The notes beneath the pieces were generated by a model. That model had not been told where the DNA came from. It was given only the letters and a program-made list of their open reading frames with translations, and ran no database searches. A program made the position numbers and the translations under genes. A stretch of DNA of 64,000 nt from Rhizobium favelukesii (GTDB lineage Bacteria > Pseudomonadota > Alphaproteobacteria > Rhizobiales > Rhizobiaceae), in contig NZ_HG916855.1 in NCBI RefSeq assembly GCF_000577275.2, positions 248,001 through 312,000 on the forward strand. The letters run 5' to 3'. This document shows positions 45,268 to 55,800 of the stretch, one piece after another (the stretch's first letter is position 1; the number at the start of each line of letters is the position of its first letter).

Positions 45268-46473
45268 TCAGACGCGCTCGAGAATGATTGCGATGCCCTG
45301 ACCGACGCCGATACACATGGTGCAAAGCGCATAGCGACCGCCCTGGCGCTGCAATTGGTAGGTCGCCGTCGTGACCAGCCGGGCGCCGCTCATGCCCAGC
45401 GGATGGCCGATTGCGATGGCGCCGCCATTCGGATTGACATGGGGCGCATCATCGGGGAGGTCCAGATCGCGCAGCACGGCGAGCGCCTGGGCGGCAAATG
45501 CCTCGTTCAGCTCGATCACGTCCATCTGGCCGATTGCAAGCCCGGCGCGCTCCAGCACGCGCCGCGCGGCAGGGGTTGGACCAACGCCCATAATGCGCGG
45601 CTCGACGCCGGCTGCAGCCATTGCGACGATGCGTGCCTTCGGCCTCAGACCCTGCGCTTTTGCAGCCGCCTCGCGCGCGACAATGAGGGCGGCAGCACCG
45701 TCATTGACGCCCGACGCATTGCCCGCCGTGACGCTAAAGTCCGGGCCGGTTACTCCCTTGAGCTTTGAAAGCTGCTCGGCCGTCGTGCCCGGGCGTGGGT
45801 GTTCGTCGCGGTCAACGACAACGGGATCACCCTTCTTCTGCGCAACCTTGACGCTGACCAGTTCGTCGGCGAACAGGCCAGCCTCCTGAGCCGCTTCCCA
45901 TCGGGCCTGGCTGCGAGCCGCAAACGCGTCCTGGTCGGCGCGGCTGACGCCAAAATCTCCTGCCACGTTGTCGGCTGTCTCAGGCATGGAATCGACGCCG
46001 AACTTCGCCTTCATCCTTGGATTGATGAAGCGCCAGCCGATCGTCGTGTCGTAGACCGCATTGCTCCGGGAAAAGGCGCTGTCTGCCTTCGGCATGACGA
46101 AGGGCGCGCGGCTCATGCTCTCGACGCCACCGGCGATCACGAAGTCGCAGTCGCCGGCGCGGATTGCCCTTGCCGCCATGCCGACGGCATCCATGCCCGA
46201 TCCACACAAGCGATTGACGGTTGTTGCCGGAACAGTGACGGGCATGCCGGACAGTAGCACGGCCATGCGACCGACATTGTGGTTGTCTTCGCCCGCCTGG
46301 TTGGCGCAGCCATAGATGAGATCGTCGACCTTGCTCCAGTCGACACCAGGATTGCGTTCCATCAGCGCGGTGAGTGGAAGGGCTGCCAGATCATCCGCGC
46401 GCACTGCAGCAAGCGCACCCCCATAGCGGCCGATGGGTGTGCGAACAGCATCACAGATGAACGCTTCCGACAT
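45268..46473 (-). CDS. paaJ: 3-oxoadipyl-CoA/3-oxo-5,6-dehydrosuberyl-CoA thiolase
   Basis: The 401-residue thiolase has the nucleophilic Cys in [12 protein letters not shown] (about C90), [29 protein letters not shown] (His) and the second Cys in [18 protein letters not shown] precedes its ATG. It closes the pathway by releasing acetyl-CoA and succinyl-CoA. PcaF is nearly identical in sequence, but as first gene of the epoxidase operon it is best called the phenylacetate thiolase. The operon promoter and a GACCGATCGGTC operator lie upstream. Confidence 0.92.
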   Translation of the reverse strand: MSEAFICDAVRTPIGRYGGALAAVRADDLAALPLTALMERNPGVDWSKVDDLIYGCANQAGEDNHNVGRMAVLLSGMPVTVPATTVNRLCGSGMDAVGMAARAIRAGDCDFVIAGGVESMSRAPFVMPKADSAFSRSNAVYDTTIGWRFINPRMKAKFGVDSMPETADNVAGDFGVSRADQDAFAARSQARWEAAQEAGLFADELVSVKVAQKKGDPVVVDRDEHPRPGTTAEQLSKLKGVTGPDFSVTAGNASGVNDGAAALIVAREAAAKAQGLRPKARIVAMAAAGVEPRIMGVGPTPAARRVLERAGLAIGQMDVIELNEAFAAQALAVLRDLDLPDDAPHVNPNGGAIAIGHPLGMSGARLVTTATYQLQRQGGRYALCTMCIGVGQGIAIILERV

Positions 46474-46525
46474 GCGCGGTTTCCTCCTGCTCCCTCAAGG
46501 TCGATCAATGCAAATTTGATTAACC

Positions 46526-46537
46526 GACCGATCGGTC
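46526..46537. promoter_or_regulatory. Operator-like palindrome upstream of the paa epoxidase operon
   Basis: GACCGATCGGTC is a perfect 12-bp palindrome, 52 bp before the thiolase start and immediately downstream of a candidate -10 element. It belongs with the two similar sites at 25504 and 26816 and is placed to block transcription initiation. PaaR (TetR type) is the likeliest protein; PaaX is the alternative. Confidence 0.6.
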
Positions 46538-46539
46538 AT

Positions 46540-46568
46540 GTATTAGCATGCCACATGTCACATATCAA
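46540..46568 (-). promoter_or_regulatory. Candidate promoter of the paa epoxidase operon
   Basis: On the minus strand TTGATA (46563-46568) and TAATAC (46540-46545) are separated by 17 bp. The -35 is one base from the TTGACA consensus; the -10 is weak. The overlap with the adjacent palindrome supports a repressed promoter. The surrounding 46500-46600 stretch is AT-rich for this genome. Confidence 0.35.
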
Positions 46569-46659
46569 CAGACAATTAGACAAAAATTGTGATGTTTGCG
46601 GCTATGCCCGATGAGTATACCACAAACACCTGGGCAAGAGGTCAGGACGGGTTCGGGCG

Positions 46660-47553
46660 CTAGACGCGCTGCTTGGAAAGGCCGGTCAGTCGACGGTCGG
46701 TCGCGGCAGTCGCTATCGCCAACGGCCCGACCGCCGTGACGAAGTTGCGCGCCACATGGGCGTCGGCGGCGGGCGAGAGTTTTCGATAAAGACAAGCGAA
46801 GAGTCGCCGTGCATCCTGGCCGGGCCAATCCTTTGGCAAGGCGGGGGAGGGTAGTCTCGGATCATGCAGCAAGACACTGCGGAAGCGATGCGTCAAAAGC
46901 AGCCGCACCGCCAAGGACGTCTTCGCAGCCGGCGCGTCAGATTCCAGGAATCGGGCGATCGGCTCAAATTGGGCGAGGAATTGCCGGTAGGCAGCAGCGT
47001 GCGGAGCAAGATCCCAATAATCCGCGACGAAGGCCGCCAGTGCCTTTTGACCGGACGCGGTTTCGGCACCAAAGACCGTGCCGGCAATCGTTGCCGGTAG
47101 TGGCCCTGCAGGTCCAACTGCCAGGCGAGGTCCAAGACGCGCAAAGCCAGCGCGCTGGAGCGCCTGCATCTGTTCGTCGGCAGATAAGCCTGTCATATGG
47201 ACGAACTGCCAGCCGCGATCCTCGAAAGGTTCGAAGAGCACCATGGCGGCTGCGGCAAACTCGCGCCCGGCAGACTGGGATAGGCGATAGTAGCTTCGCC
47301 GTCCTTCCCTTTCACCAAGAAGCTGTCCCGAGGCGACCAGTCGCGACACGGCGGTTCTGACGAGGGTTTCGCTGATGCCGACGTCGGCGCAGGTTTCAAT
47401 CAGGTTGCCGATCCATGCCACACCACCGCGCGGTTCGACGACGTCGCCGTAGATCGTCACGATGAAACCGGCTGCCTTGAGGGGACTTTCGGCAAGAATG
47501 GTTCCTATCAGTTCCCTTGCCTGGACGTCTGCTTGATTGGTCGCTGCCGTCAC
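46660..47553 (-). CDS. paaX: PaaX, phenylacetate repressor (GntR-like)
   Basis: GTG start with GGAGGG upstream; 297 residues. It has the PaaX N-terminal winged helix (FIVTIYGDVVEPRGGVAWIGNLIETCADVGISETLVRTAVSRLVASGQLLGEREGRRSYY, about residues 31-90), the central domain (RGWQFVHMTGLSADEQMQAL) and the C-terminal PaaX_C segment (RFRSVLLHDPRLPSPALPKDWPG). In enterobacteria PaaX represses paa promoters until phenylacetyl-CoA binds. It is on the same strand as the epoxidase operon, 186 bp ahead. Confidence 0.93.
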   Translation of the reverse strand: MTAATNQADVQARELIGTILAESPLKAAGFIVTIYGDVVEPRGGVAWIGNLIETCADVGISETLVRTAVSRLVASGQLLGEREGRRSYYRLSQSAGREFAAAAMVLFEPFEDRGWQFVHMTGLSADEQMQALQRAGFARLGPRLAVGPAGPLPATIAGTVFGAETASGQKALAAFVADYWDLAPHAAAYRQFLAQFEPIARFLESDAPAAKTSLAVRLLLTHRFRSVLLHDPRLPSPALPKDWPGQDARRLFACLYRKLSPAADAHVARNFVTAVGPLAIATAATDRRLTGLSKQRV

Positions 47554-47698
47554 TGAACCCTCCTTGGAACGTGCCGGCGCGGCCTATCACATTAAAGGGG
47601 TAGCTGCACCCCCGTTTACGGCGTGCAGCCGCAGTATGCGGAGCTGCAAGGCTCCGGGACGGTGGAGGCCTTGCTGCCGATCTTATCATTCCATCCTC

Positions 47699-49105
47699 TC
47701 ACGGCTCCCGGATTGCGCTATCAAGCCCACGCAGTATCGGATAGAGGAAGTATGAGATCACCGTGCGGCGGCCGACCATGATCTCGGCGGAAACCGTCAT
47801 GCCAGGAAGCAGTCGCACGGGCTCGTCGGAACCTTTCAGCCTTGTGTCTGCAAGCGGTATGCGTGCCTTGAAGTAGGGGGCGGCCGTTTGGTTCGCTGCC
47901 TCCTGCTGTGACGGGGTGAATGCATCGCGGCTGACCGTTCTCACTGTTCCAGACGCGGTGCCATATTTTTGGAACGGGTACGCATCGAACTTGATCCGCG
48001 TTTCCTTGCCCGTGGTAATGCGGCCGATGTCGCGCGTGTTGACCGAGACCTCGGCCTCCAGCGGTACATTGAGCGGAACCAGCGTCACGATGGGCTCCGC
48101 CTCTCGAACCACCGAGCCGACGGAGCGCTGCGCCAGGTCAAGGACGACCGCATCGGCTGGTGCGGTCAACACCACCATGTCGCGCCGAAGCTCCATCTTC
48201 TTCAGTTCCTCGGCGGCAGTGTCGCGCTGACTACGCAGCTCTACAAGCTGCTCCATGGCGGCGCGTCGGAAGTCCTCGATGAACGCCTGCCGGTCGGCCT
48301 TGAGCTTGGACAAGGTGTGTTCGGCTTCATCAGCCTTGCCCTGGACCGCCGTAAGGGTAGTTTCCACGTCAAGACGGGCATCACGCGATCCCAGAAGCGT
48401 AATCAGAGACCCGCTCTCGCGATCATACAGCCGTTCCCTGGCGCCCTCGATCTGTGACAGCGTTTTGCGTCGATCCGCAAGAACTGCCTCCTGGTTCCGG
48501 CTTGAAGCAATCGTCGCCGCCTGGGCGGCAATCTGCTGATCGTAGTTCTGCAACTGTGCCGCATAATAGGCGCGGCGCTGCCCGAACAATTGCATCTGAA
48601 GCAGTTCGTCGCGCGATAAGCCCGCCGTCTTGGTGTAGTCCGTGCCGGCAAGCTCGGCTTCCAGGCGTTTCACCTGGGCGTCAAGCGCTATGAATTTTGC
48701 CCGTTGCTGATCGACGTCAGACTGGCTGAACGTCGCATCAAGCGTGGCGAGCACCTGGCCTTTCTTGACGATCTCTCCGGCCGTGACATTGATCGTTCGA
48801 ATGATCGACGTCTCGAGCGGTTGCACCACGATGGTCGGCATCGTCGTAATCAGCTTGCCGGGCGCGACAACGACCTCGTCGATCGACGAGACGGACGCCC
48901 AGACAATGATCGCGGTAATGAGCGCAGTGATGCCGTAGAGCGTCATGCGGGCGACCCTTGGAGGAGCCCGCTCTTCAAGCTCCACAGCATCGGACTGGAA
49001 TTCCGCGATCGCGGCCGGCAACGAGCGCCTGAGTGCTGGTTGCGTGACTGGGGCCGTCGTCGGAACAGGCAGGTTCTCTCTTGGTTTTTCAGCGCGCGCG
49101 GTCAT
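47699..49105 (-). CDS. Type I secretion membrane fusion protein (HlyD family)
   Basis: ATG at 49105 overlaps the ABC gene stop (ATGA), giving 468 residues. A cytoplasmic N-terminus leads to one membrane helix (LYGITALITAIIVWASVSS, near 55-74). Then come a biotinyl-lipoyl-like strand (VVAPGKLITTMPTIVVQPLETSIIRTI), a long coiled coil (about 140-300) and the HlyD C-terminal domain (TLVPLNVPLEAEVSVNTRDIGRI; GMTVSAEIMVGRRTVISYFLYPI). It would connect the ABC exporter to a TolC-like outer-membrane protein encoded elsewhere. It is the last gene of the five-gene operon. Confidence 0.92.
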   Translation of the reverse strand: MTARAEKPRENLPVPTTAPVTQPALRRSLPAAIAEFQSDAVELEERAPPRVARMTLYGITALITAIIVWASVSSIDEVVVAPGKLITTMPTIVVQPLETSIIRTINVTAGEIVKKGQVLATLDATFSQSDVDQQRAKFIALDAQVKRLEAELAGTDYTKTAGLSRDELLQMQLFGQRRAYYAAQLQNYDQQIAAQAATIASSRNQEAVLADRRKTLSQIEGARERLYDRESGSLITLLGSRDARLDVETTLTAVQGKADEAEHTLSKLKADRQAFIEDFRRAAMEQLVELRSQRDTAAEELKKMELRRDMVVLTAPADAVVLDLAQRSVGSVVREAEPIVTLVPLNVPLEAEVSVNTRDIGRITTGKETRIKFDAYPFQKYGTASGTVRTVSRDAFTPSQQEAANQTAAPYFKARIPLADTRLKGSDEPVRLLPGMTVSAEIMVGRRTVISYFLYPILRGLDSAIREP

Positions 49106-51246
49106 GCTACCTGCCTCATCTGCTGTGACCACAGGTGACGGTATGTCATGCAGCGCGTCACGAGTTGATCATGCCTGCCGATATCGGCGATCTTGCCGCG
49201 TTCGACGACCAGGATGGCGTCCGCATCGACAAGTGTGGAGAGGCGGTGCGAGACAATGACCACCGTTCGCCCAGCCGCGATCTGGCTGAGGTTCTGGCGG
49301 ATGATCGTCTCGCTGTCGGGGTCAAGCGCGCTGGTGGCCTCATCGAGGATCAGAAGTTTCGGATCGGTGATCAGTGCCCGAGCGATAGCCAGGCGCTGCC
49401 TCTGCCCGCCGGATAGGTTCGAGGCGTTTTCCTCAAGCATGGTGTCGAAGCCGCGTGGAAGCCGCTCGATGAACTCTTCGGCGCCGGCGATACGCGCGAC
49501 CTCCATGATCTCCTCGATGCTGGCGTCGGGCTTTGCTGCCGCGATGTTCTCGCGAACGGTGCCCCGGAAAAGGAAGTTGTCCTGCAGCACGACGCCGGTG
49601 CTCGTTCTCAGATGCACGAGGTCGATCTCCCGACTGTCATAACCATCCATTCGAATGATGCCCTGCTGGTTCTGATAAAGACCCTGGATGAGGCGAGTGA
49701 TCGTGGTTTTGCCAGAACCGCTCTTGCCAACAACGCCAAATACGCAGCCGGCCGGAATGCTGAAGGAGACGTCGTCGAGCGCAGGGGCCCCATCCGGCCC
49801 ATAGCGGAACGTTACCTTGTCGAATTCGATGTTGCCTCTAAGATGCGGGCGGATGCCGCGACCGCGGCCGGCTTGCTCCGGGCGCTGGTTCATGATCTCG
49901 CCGAGCATGCGTACCGAAAGCGCAACCTCCTGGTACTCGTGCACCATCGTCACGATCTGGACAAGCGGACCCGAGACCCGCCCAGCCAGCATGTTGAATG
50001 CGACCAGCGCGCCGATCGTCATGGCGCCGCTGAAGACGTCGAGCGCGCCAAGCCCGATAATGGCGACGCTCATCAGTTTCTCGAGAAGCCCGGTCATCGA
50101 CTGAGCGACCGTGGAAATCTTCTCGACCCGGAAACGTACGGATATCGATTGCGCCGAGTAGTCGTCCCAGGCGCGGCGCTGACGCGGTTCGAGCGCCAGT
50201 GACTTGACGGTACGCATGCCGTGCACCGTTTCGACGAGCAGAGCCTGCCGGTCGCCTTCGGCCTTGTAGAGCGCCTGCAGGCGGCGCTGGAAGGGGCCGA
50301 CAAGAAGCATGACGACGAGGCCGACGAGGGCAGCAAAACCCATGACGACGAGCGTGAGCTTCACGCTGTAGAGAAGCAGGATCGGAATGAAGACCAGCAA
50401 AGACACGCCGTCGAGAAGCGTCAGAAAGAGGCGCCCCGTCAGGAACTCGCGAATGCGGCCGGTCTGCTGCATATGCTTGACGAGAACGCCCGCCGATGCC
50501 TGTTCGAAGAGTGCAATCGGAAGATTGAGCAGATGTCCAAAGGTCCGCGTCGCGACCCTGATATCGATCCGGTTTGTCGCATAGAGCAGCAGATAGCGTC
50601 GCAGGAAGCTGAACGCGGCATCGAAAACAAGGGCAATGGCAATGCCGGCGGTGAGGACCGTCAGCGTTGCGTAGCTTTGATGGACCAGCACCTTGTCAAT
50701 GACGAGCTGGAAGAAGATCGGGGTCGTCAGGCCAAGCCCGTAAAGGACGATGGCCGCAAGCGCAACGTCGCGGAAGAAGCTGCGCTGCTTGATGATTTCG
50801 GGAATGAACCAACGGAAGCCGAACGGCTGGTCGGCATCATGCAGACTGTAGTTCCGCTTTAGCATCACCACGGATCCACGCCAGGATCTGGTGAATTGCT
50901 CCTCGTTCAGAAGAATGAAATCGGGTCGCTCGGCCAAGGGGTCGAGGACCCTGACCTTTGCTTCTTCCTCACCCATCGCGGGTCCGGCAATGACGACCCA
51001 GTTGCTGTTTTCAAGCTGGGCCAGAACCGGGAAGGCCTCGCCCAACTGGAGTAGCGACGACCAGTTGAGGCTAATCTGCCGGGCGCGAAGACCGGCATCC
51101 TTGGCCATCCGCAGCAACTGCCGGACTTCCACCGGCCGCTCGTCGACAGCATAGTCGTGCTGCAGGCGTTCGGGTGACAGATCGACGCCGTGATGGCGCG
51201 CGACAAGTGCAAGGCAGTGTAGATTGGTGTGCAAAAACGTACTCAT
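49102..51246 (-). CDS. Type I secretion ABC exporter with C39-like domain
   Basis: The 714-residue exporter has an N-terminal C39-peptidase-like domain (LHCLALVARHHGVDLSPERLQHDY) in which the position of the catalytic Cys is not Cys, so it is a non-cleaving C39-like domain that binds substrate as in HlyB. The transmembrane domain covers about 155-435 and the nucleotide-binding domain about 470-714: Walker A GKSGSGKTTITR, signature LSGGQRQRLAIARAL, Walker B LLILDEATSALD and VIVSHRLS. A C-terminally targeted, unprocessed substrate is expected, which fits the giant protein encoded upstream. Confidence 0.93.
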   Translation of the reverse strand: MSTFLHTNLHCLALVARHHGVDLSPERLQHDYAVDERPVEVRQLLRMAKDAGLRARQISLNWSSLLQLGEAFPVLAQLENSNWVVIAGPAMGEEEAKVRVLDPLAERPDFILLNEEQFTRSWRGSVVMLKRNYSLHDADQPFGFRWFIPEIIKQRSFFRDVALAAIVLYGLGLTTPIFFQLVIDKVLVHQSYATLTVLTAGIAIALVFDAAFSFLRRYLLLYATNRIDIRVATRTFGHLLNLPIALFEQASAGVLVKHMQQTGRIREFLTGRLFLTLLDGVSLLVFIPILLLYSVKLTLVVMGFAALVGLVVMLLVGPFQRRLQALYKAEGDRQALLVETVHGMRTVKSLALEPRQRRAWDDYSAQSISVRFRVEKISTVAQSMTGLLEKLMSVAIIGLGALDVFSGAMTIGALVAFNMLAGRVSGPLVQIVTMVHEYQEVALSVRMLGEIMNQRPEQAGRGRGIRPHLRGNIEFDKVTFRYGPDGAPALDDVSFSIPAGCVFGVVGKSGSGKTTITRLIQGLYQNQQGIIRMDGYDSREIDLVHLRTSTGVVLQDNFLFRGTVRENIAAAKPDASIEEIMEVARIAGAEEFIERLPRGFDTMLEENASNLSGGQRQRLAIARALITDPKLLILDEATSALDPDSETIIRQNLSQIAAGRTVVIVSHRLSTLVDADAILVVERGKIADIGRHDQLVTRCMTYRHLWSQQMRQVA

Positions 51247-51284
51247 GGCCCACCCGAGCGTCTGCGTTGAAAACCAGATGAAGG

Positions 51285-51593
51285 TCAGTTGAAGTTCGGC
51301 GATGCGTTTGCCGACGCACCAGACGGCTGGATGATTTCAGCCTTCGGGCTTGATGGCAGATCGTTGATACGGCGCACGGCCCCGGCTTCCACAAGTCCGC
51401 CCAGTGCTTTCTGCATCAGGTCGACTGCGTTCGCAAAAGCGTCGACCGGCATGATGATGCGTTGGCGGAAGACAGGCTTCGGGTTGTTGCTCGCATCGCG
51501 CTCGGTGGCCGACAGCGACATCAGATCGATACGCACAATGGTGCCGGTGACGGTGATTTCGCCAATTCCGTCTGCATAGAGTTCATTGCTCAT
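51285..51593 (-). CDS. Small unknown protein of the secretion operon
   Basis: ATG at 51593 has GAGGAG upstream; the product is 102 residues. It starts SNELYADGIGEITVTGTIVRIDLMSLS, a predicted beta-rich segment, and continues FRQRIIMPVDAFANAVDLMQKALGGLVEAG with a helix, then a disordered Pro/Ser/Asn-rich tail. There is no signal peptide, membrane helix or Cys. I do not recognise the family with certainty, but similar small proteins accompany rhizobial type I exporters. It lies 26 bp after the CobW gene and 38 bp before the exporter gene. A chaperone or adaptor role for the secreted protein is plausible. Confidence 0.7.
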   Translation of the reverse strand: MSNELYADGIGEITVTGTIVRIDLMSLSATERDASNNPKPVFRQRIIMPVDAFANAVDLMQKALGGLVEAGAVRRINDLPSSPKAEIIQPSGASANASPNFN

Positions 51594-51619
51594 TGTCGTC
51601 TCCTCGTTTTGATGAGTGA

Positions 51620-52843
51620 TCATGGATGGTGATGCTGCGCGTGTTTCCAGGCCGGGAACGGATCCGTGAGACTTCTGCCGAGATCGGGGTCAAAGCTTGC
51701 CTCTTCTCCGATCAGGCAGTCGTTAAGTGCGGTGCTGATTGCCTGCTGATCAAGGCCTGTGCCGATGAAAACGAGTTCCTGGCGGCGATCGCCCCAGACC
51801 GCATCCCAATAACGGTCGAGCAACTGGCGGAATTGCGGATAGCGTGGCCAATGTGCCTTGGACACGCTCGCCCACCAGAAGCCCTTGGTGTCCGTGCGCC
51901 GCTGTGTGCCGGCAATGGAAAGCAGTCCGATTTCGCTCGGCCGTGTTGCCAGCCAGAAGTGCCCCTTGGCGCGAATGAGGCCCGGCCAACGCTGCGCGAG
52001 GAAGCGATCGAGCGCTGCGGGGTCGAAGGGGCGGCGCGCGCGATAGACGAAGCTCGAAATGCCGTACTCTTCGGTTTCTGGGACATGATCGCCCCAGCCG
52101 TAGAGCTCCTTGTGCCAATACGGATGACGGGCCGACTTGGCTTCGCTGAAAAGACCGGTATCCAGAATGGTGGAAAGCGGCAGATCGCCGAAGTCCGTTT
52201 CGATGACGCGGGCATCGGGATTGAGCGCGGCAACGATCTGGCGCACCATCGCGCGTGTTTCGGAACTGACATCCGAGATCTTGTTGATGACGACGACATC
52301 GGCGAATTCGATCTGCTCCACCAGGAGATCGACGAGTGTCCGTTCGTCATCGGCGTCGCGGGTCTCCCCGCGATCACTCAGGAAATCTGCGCTTGAGTAG
52401 TCTGCAAGCAGGTTCGCTGCGTCGACGACGGAAACCATCGTATCCAGCCGCGCAACGTCGCAGAGCGCACTGCCATTTTCGTCGCGAAAGGAGAATGTGG
52501 CGGCGATCGGCAAAGGTTCGGCGATGCCGGTGCCCTCGATCAGCAGGTAGTCGAAGCGATCGTCGCCAGCAAGCCGATGCACTTCGCTCAAGAGATCGTC
52601 GCGCAGTGTGCAACAGATGCACCCATTGGTCAGTTCGACCAGCGTTTCATTGGTGCGTGACAGATTGGCGCCACCATCACGAACGAGCTCGGCATCGATA
52701 TTGATCTCGCTCATGTCGTTGACGATCACGGCGACCCGGCGTCCTTCCCGGTTACGCAAAACATGGTTGAGGATGGTTGTCTTTCCCGCGCCGAGGAAAC
52801 CCGCCAAAATCGTTACTGGGAGGCGCGTGTCGCCACCTGTCAT
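51620..52843 (-). CDS. CobW/COG0523-family GTP-binding protein
   Basis: ATG at 52843 is behind GGGGGAG and gives 407 residues. The G3E GTPase domain has the P-loop [15 protein letters not shown] at about 11-25 and the metal-binding CxCC motif in [12 protein letters not shown] near 70. It also has the Walker B-like [11 protein letters not shown] and the base-recognition VINKISD. A C-terminal CobW domain follows ([22 protein letters not shown]). The family uses GTP to deliver zinc, cobalt, nickel or iron to client proteins. It lies between the giant secreted-protein gene (20 bp) and the small-protein gene (26 bp), so its client may be the giant protein before export. Confidence 0.9.
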   Translation of the reverse strand: MTGGDTRLPVTILAGFLGAGKTTILNHVLRNREGRRVAVIVNDMSEINIDAELVRDGGANLSRTNETLVELTNGCICCTLRDDLLSEVHRLAGDDRFDYLLIEGTGIAEPLPIAATFSFRDENGSALCDVARLDTMVSVVDAANLLADYSSADFLSDRGETRDADDERTLVDLLVEQIEFADVVVINKISDVSSETRAMVRQIVAALNPDARVIETDFGDLPLSTILDTGLFSEAKSARHPYWHKELYGWGDHVPETEEYGISSFVYRARRPFDPAALDRFLAQRWPGLIRAKGHFWLATRPSEIGLLSIAGTQRRTDTKGFWWASVSKAHWPRYPQFRQLLDRYWDAVWGDRRQELVFIGTGLDQQAISTALNDCLIGEEASFDPDLGRSLTDPFPAWKHAQHHHP

Positions 52844-52863
52844 TGATACTCCCCCACTCGCCA

Positions 52864-55800
52864 TTACGCTGCGAGCTGCTGCTTGAATGCCACGTCCACA
52901 TAGTAATTGGTGCTGTTGTATGTGCTTGTCGGAAACAGCCCGCTGGAGCCGTATCCATAGACGCCGTTGCCACCACTGAGCGCCGACGACATGGCCTGCA
53001 GATTGCCGTTTGTCGTGCTGTCACTGAAGAAGTTGCCCGTTGCCGAATAATTGCCGTTCGTGCTGTAGGAGACGACGTATGTCGTGCCGGCATCGATTGC
53101 GACCTGTTGCGAGAGATTGACGGACTGCCAACCGCTTGCGCTCTCATTGGTGAAGGTCGCACTCGCAAGCAATGTGCCGCTTGCCGTCCAGAGATAGCCC
53201 GTGTGGGCTCCGGTATTTTCCTCACTCTTGTAGAAACGAATGCCGGTGATCCAGCCTGCTGCATCCGACTGGAACTTCATGCCGAGATTGACCGGGCTGT
53301 TGTCATTGACCGAGATGATCGCAGGCGTCGTACCGGCGGCAAAGACGTTCTGCTCGCTGCCCTGGTTAGAAATGGCGAGGGATGCCTGCGCCGTGGCCGT
53401 TGCGCCCTTCGCGTCGGTGATTGTGTAGGAGAAGCTTGCAGACCCGGTGTAGCCCGTCGACGGTGTAAATGTGATCATGCTCGACTGGCTGTCGAAGGAC
53501 ACCGTTCCGTTCACTGCATTGCCGACGCCGGTAACGGAAATTGCGTCGCCGTCGGGATCGCTGTCATTGGCGAGTAAGGCTGAGGCAAGGATCGTCAACG
53601 GCGTATTCGCTGCGCCGGAAATCCCTGTGTCGTTCGCAGCCAGAGGCGCTGCGTTTTGAGTTGCCGTTTGATAAAGTACGTCCACCCAGTAGTTTGTTGC
53701 GTTGTAGGTCGCAGTCGGGAACAGGCTGCCTGTACCGTAGGCATAGACACCGTTGCCGCTTGACGGCGCCGTCAGGGCGCCATTGGAATGGCTGCTGGCG
53801 AAATAGTTTGGCGTCGCAGCATAGAAGCCGTTCGAGTGATAGCTCGCCACATAGGTCACGCCTGCCGAGATGCTGACAGGCTGCGAGAAGGTTACCGACT
53901 GCCAGCCGCTTGCTGTTTCGTTCGTGAATGTTGCCGACGCCAGAAGGACCCCCGTGCTGCTCCACAGCGAACCGACATGCGTGCCTGTATCCTGCGCGCT
54001 CTTATAGTAGCGCAGGCCGGCGATCTCGCCTCGTTCGGAGGCAACGAACTTGACGCCGAGCTCGACGGATCCTGGATCGTTTTCCGCGAGATTGGTCGGT
54101 GTGTCGTTCGACGAAAACAGACCGGTGCCCGTTGGCTGCGGACCAACCGTCAAGCTGACCGTTGCGGAGGCAGTTCCACCCCGGCCATCAGCAATAGTGT
54201 AGGAGAAGTTTGCTGCTCCGACGTAGCCTGCCGTCGGAGTGAACATAATCGTATTCGTGATGCTGTCGAAGGTGACCGTGCCGTTTGCCCCATTCGCAAC
54301 GCCCGTAATCGACAGTGGATCGCCGTCCGGGTCATTGTCGTTTGCTAGAAGAGCTGCCGAGGCGATTGACAATGCCGTATTTGCGTATGTGTTGAAGCCG
54401 TTGTCATTAGCTGCAACGGGCACTGAATTCACCGTCGATTGGTTGAATACGACATCGACCCAGTAATTGGATGCCTGATAGCTAGACGTTGGGAAAGTCG
54501 TGCCAGTTCCATAGGAATAGACACCGTTCCCGCCGCTTGCCGTCGCCGAAAGGCCAGTCAGAGCACCATTGGTATGCGCAGAGTTGAAGTAGCCCGCTGT
54601 CGCAACGTAGGTCCCGGTCGCGTGGTAGGACGCCACATATGTCACCCCGGCCTGGATTTGGAGCGGATTGGAGAACTGCGCAGTCTGCCAGCCGCTTAAA
54701 GACTCATTTGTGAACGTTACCGTGCTCAGCAGCGTGCCATCGGCGCTCCAGATGGAGCCAGTATGAGTGCCGGTAGAGCCGGCCGCCTTGTAGAATCGAA
54801 TTCCGGTGAGCGAACCGCTGCTCGATGCCGTAAACTTCATGCCCAACTCGATGGCGGAATTGTCGCTAAAGGCTTGCCCGGTTGGCCCTTCGTTTGGTTG
54901 AAACAGCGAGACACCGGCCGCAATCTCCTCCACAGAGACGGTTACGCTTCCCTGGTCCGTTCCTCCCCGCCCATCGGAAAGCGTGTAGCTGAAGCTGGCC
55001 GGACCGGTGTAGTTCGCGTTCGGTGTGAAGATGACGTTGCCAGTTTGAGTATCCAGAGCAACCGTTCCGTTGACTGCGTTGCCGACGCCAATGATCGTCA
55101 GGGCATCGCCGTTCGCATCGGTATCGTTTGCTACAAGAGAGGCAAATGACAATGTCAAACTGCCGTTGCGCGAGATGGTGAAGCCGCCATCGCCGGTTGC
55201 AACGGGTGAAGTGTTTGGACCGGCGTCGAACACGACGTCAACCCAGTAGTTGGATCCGCCAGCGTTATTGCCCGGAAAAGTGCTGGTTGCGCCATATGCA
55301 TAGGCGCTGCCGCCATCGACTGCCTTCAGTACGCCGCTGCTGTAGGTCGAGGTGAAGTAGTTCTCGGTGACAGAGTAATAACCATTGCTATGATAGGAGG
55401 CGACATAGGTCGTTCCGGCCGAAATATGAATCGGCGAGGAGAACATGACTGTTTGCCAGCCGGAAAGAGATTCGCCCGTTGATACACCGGTTGCAAGCAG
55501 CGTACCATTTGCGTCCCACAGACTGACCGTATGCTCACCGACGTTGTAGAAGCCCTTGTAGAAACGGATCCCCTCAATGTAGCCGCCCGTGGTGGACTGG
55601 AAGCGGAGCCCGAGTTCGACACCGTCGCGGTCGATCGCAGTCTCGAGCACAGGTTTGGATGCCAGCGTCCAAAGACCCGTTGTGTCGGGCAAGGTTACGG
55701 CAACCTGCTTTCCGGAGGATGGCGTCTCCAGGTTGACACTGTCATCCACAGCACGTGACATGATCGTGTAGGTACCGCTCGCCTGGACGACCCAGTTGTA

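Noticed and set aside
52867..55680. Repeated DNA considered as a possible CRISPR or satellite array
   Set aside because: The periodicity of about 780 bp is protein-level (DUF4082-Ig modules); the DNA copies are diverged and there are no short identical repeats.
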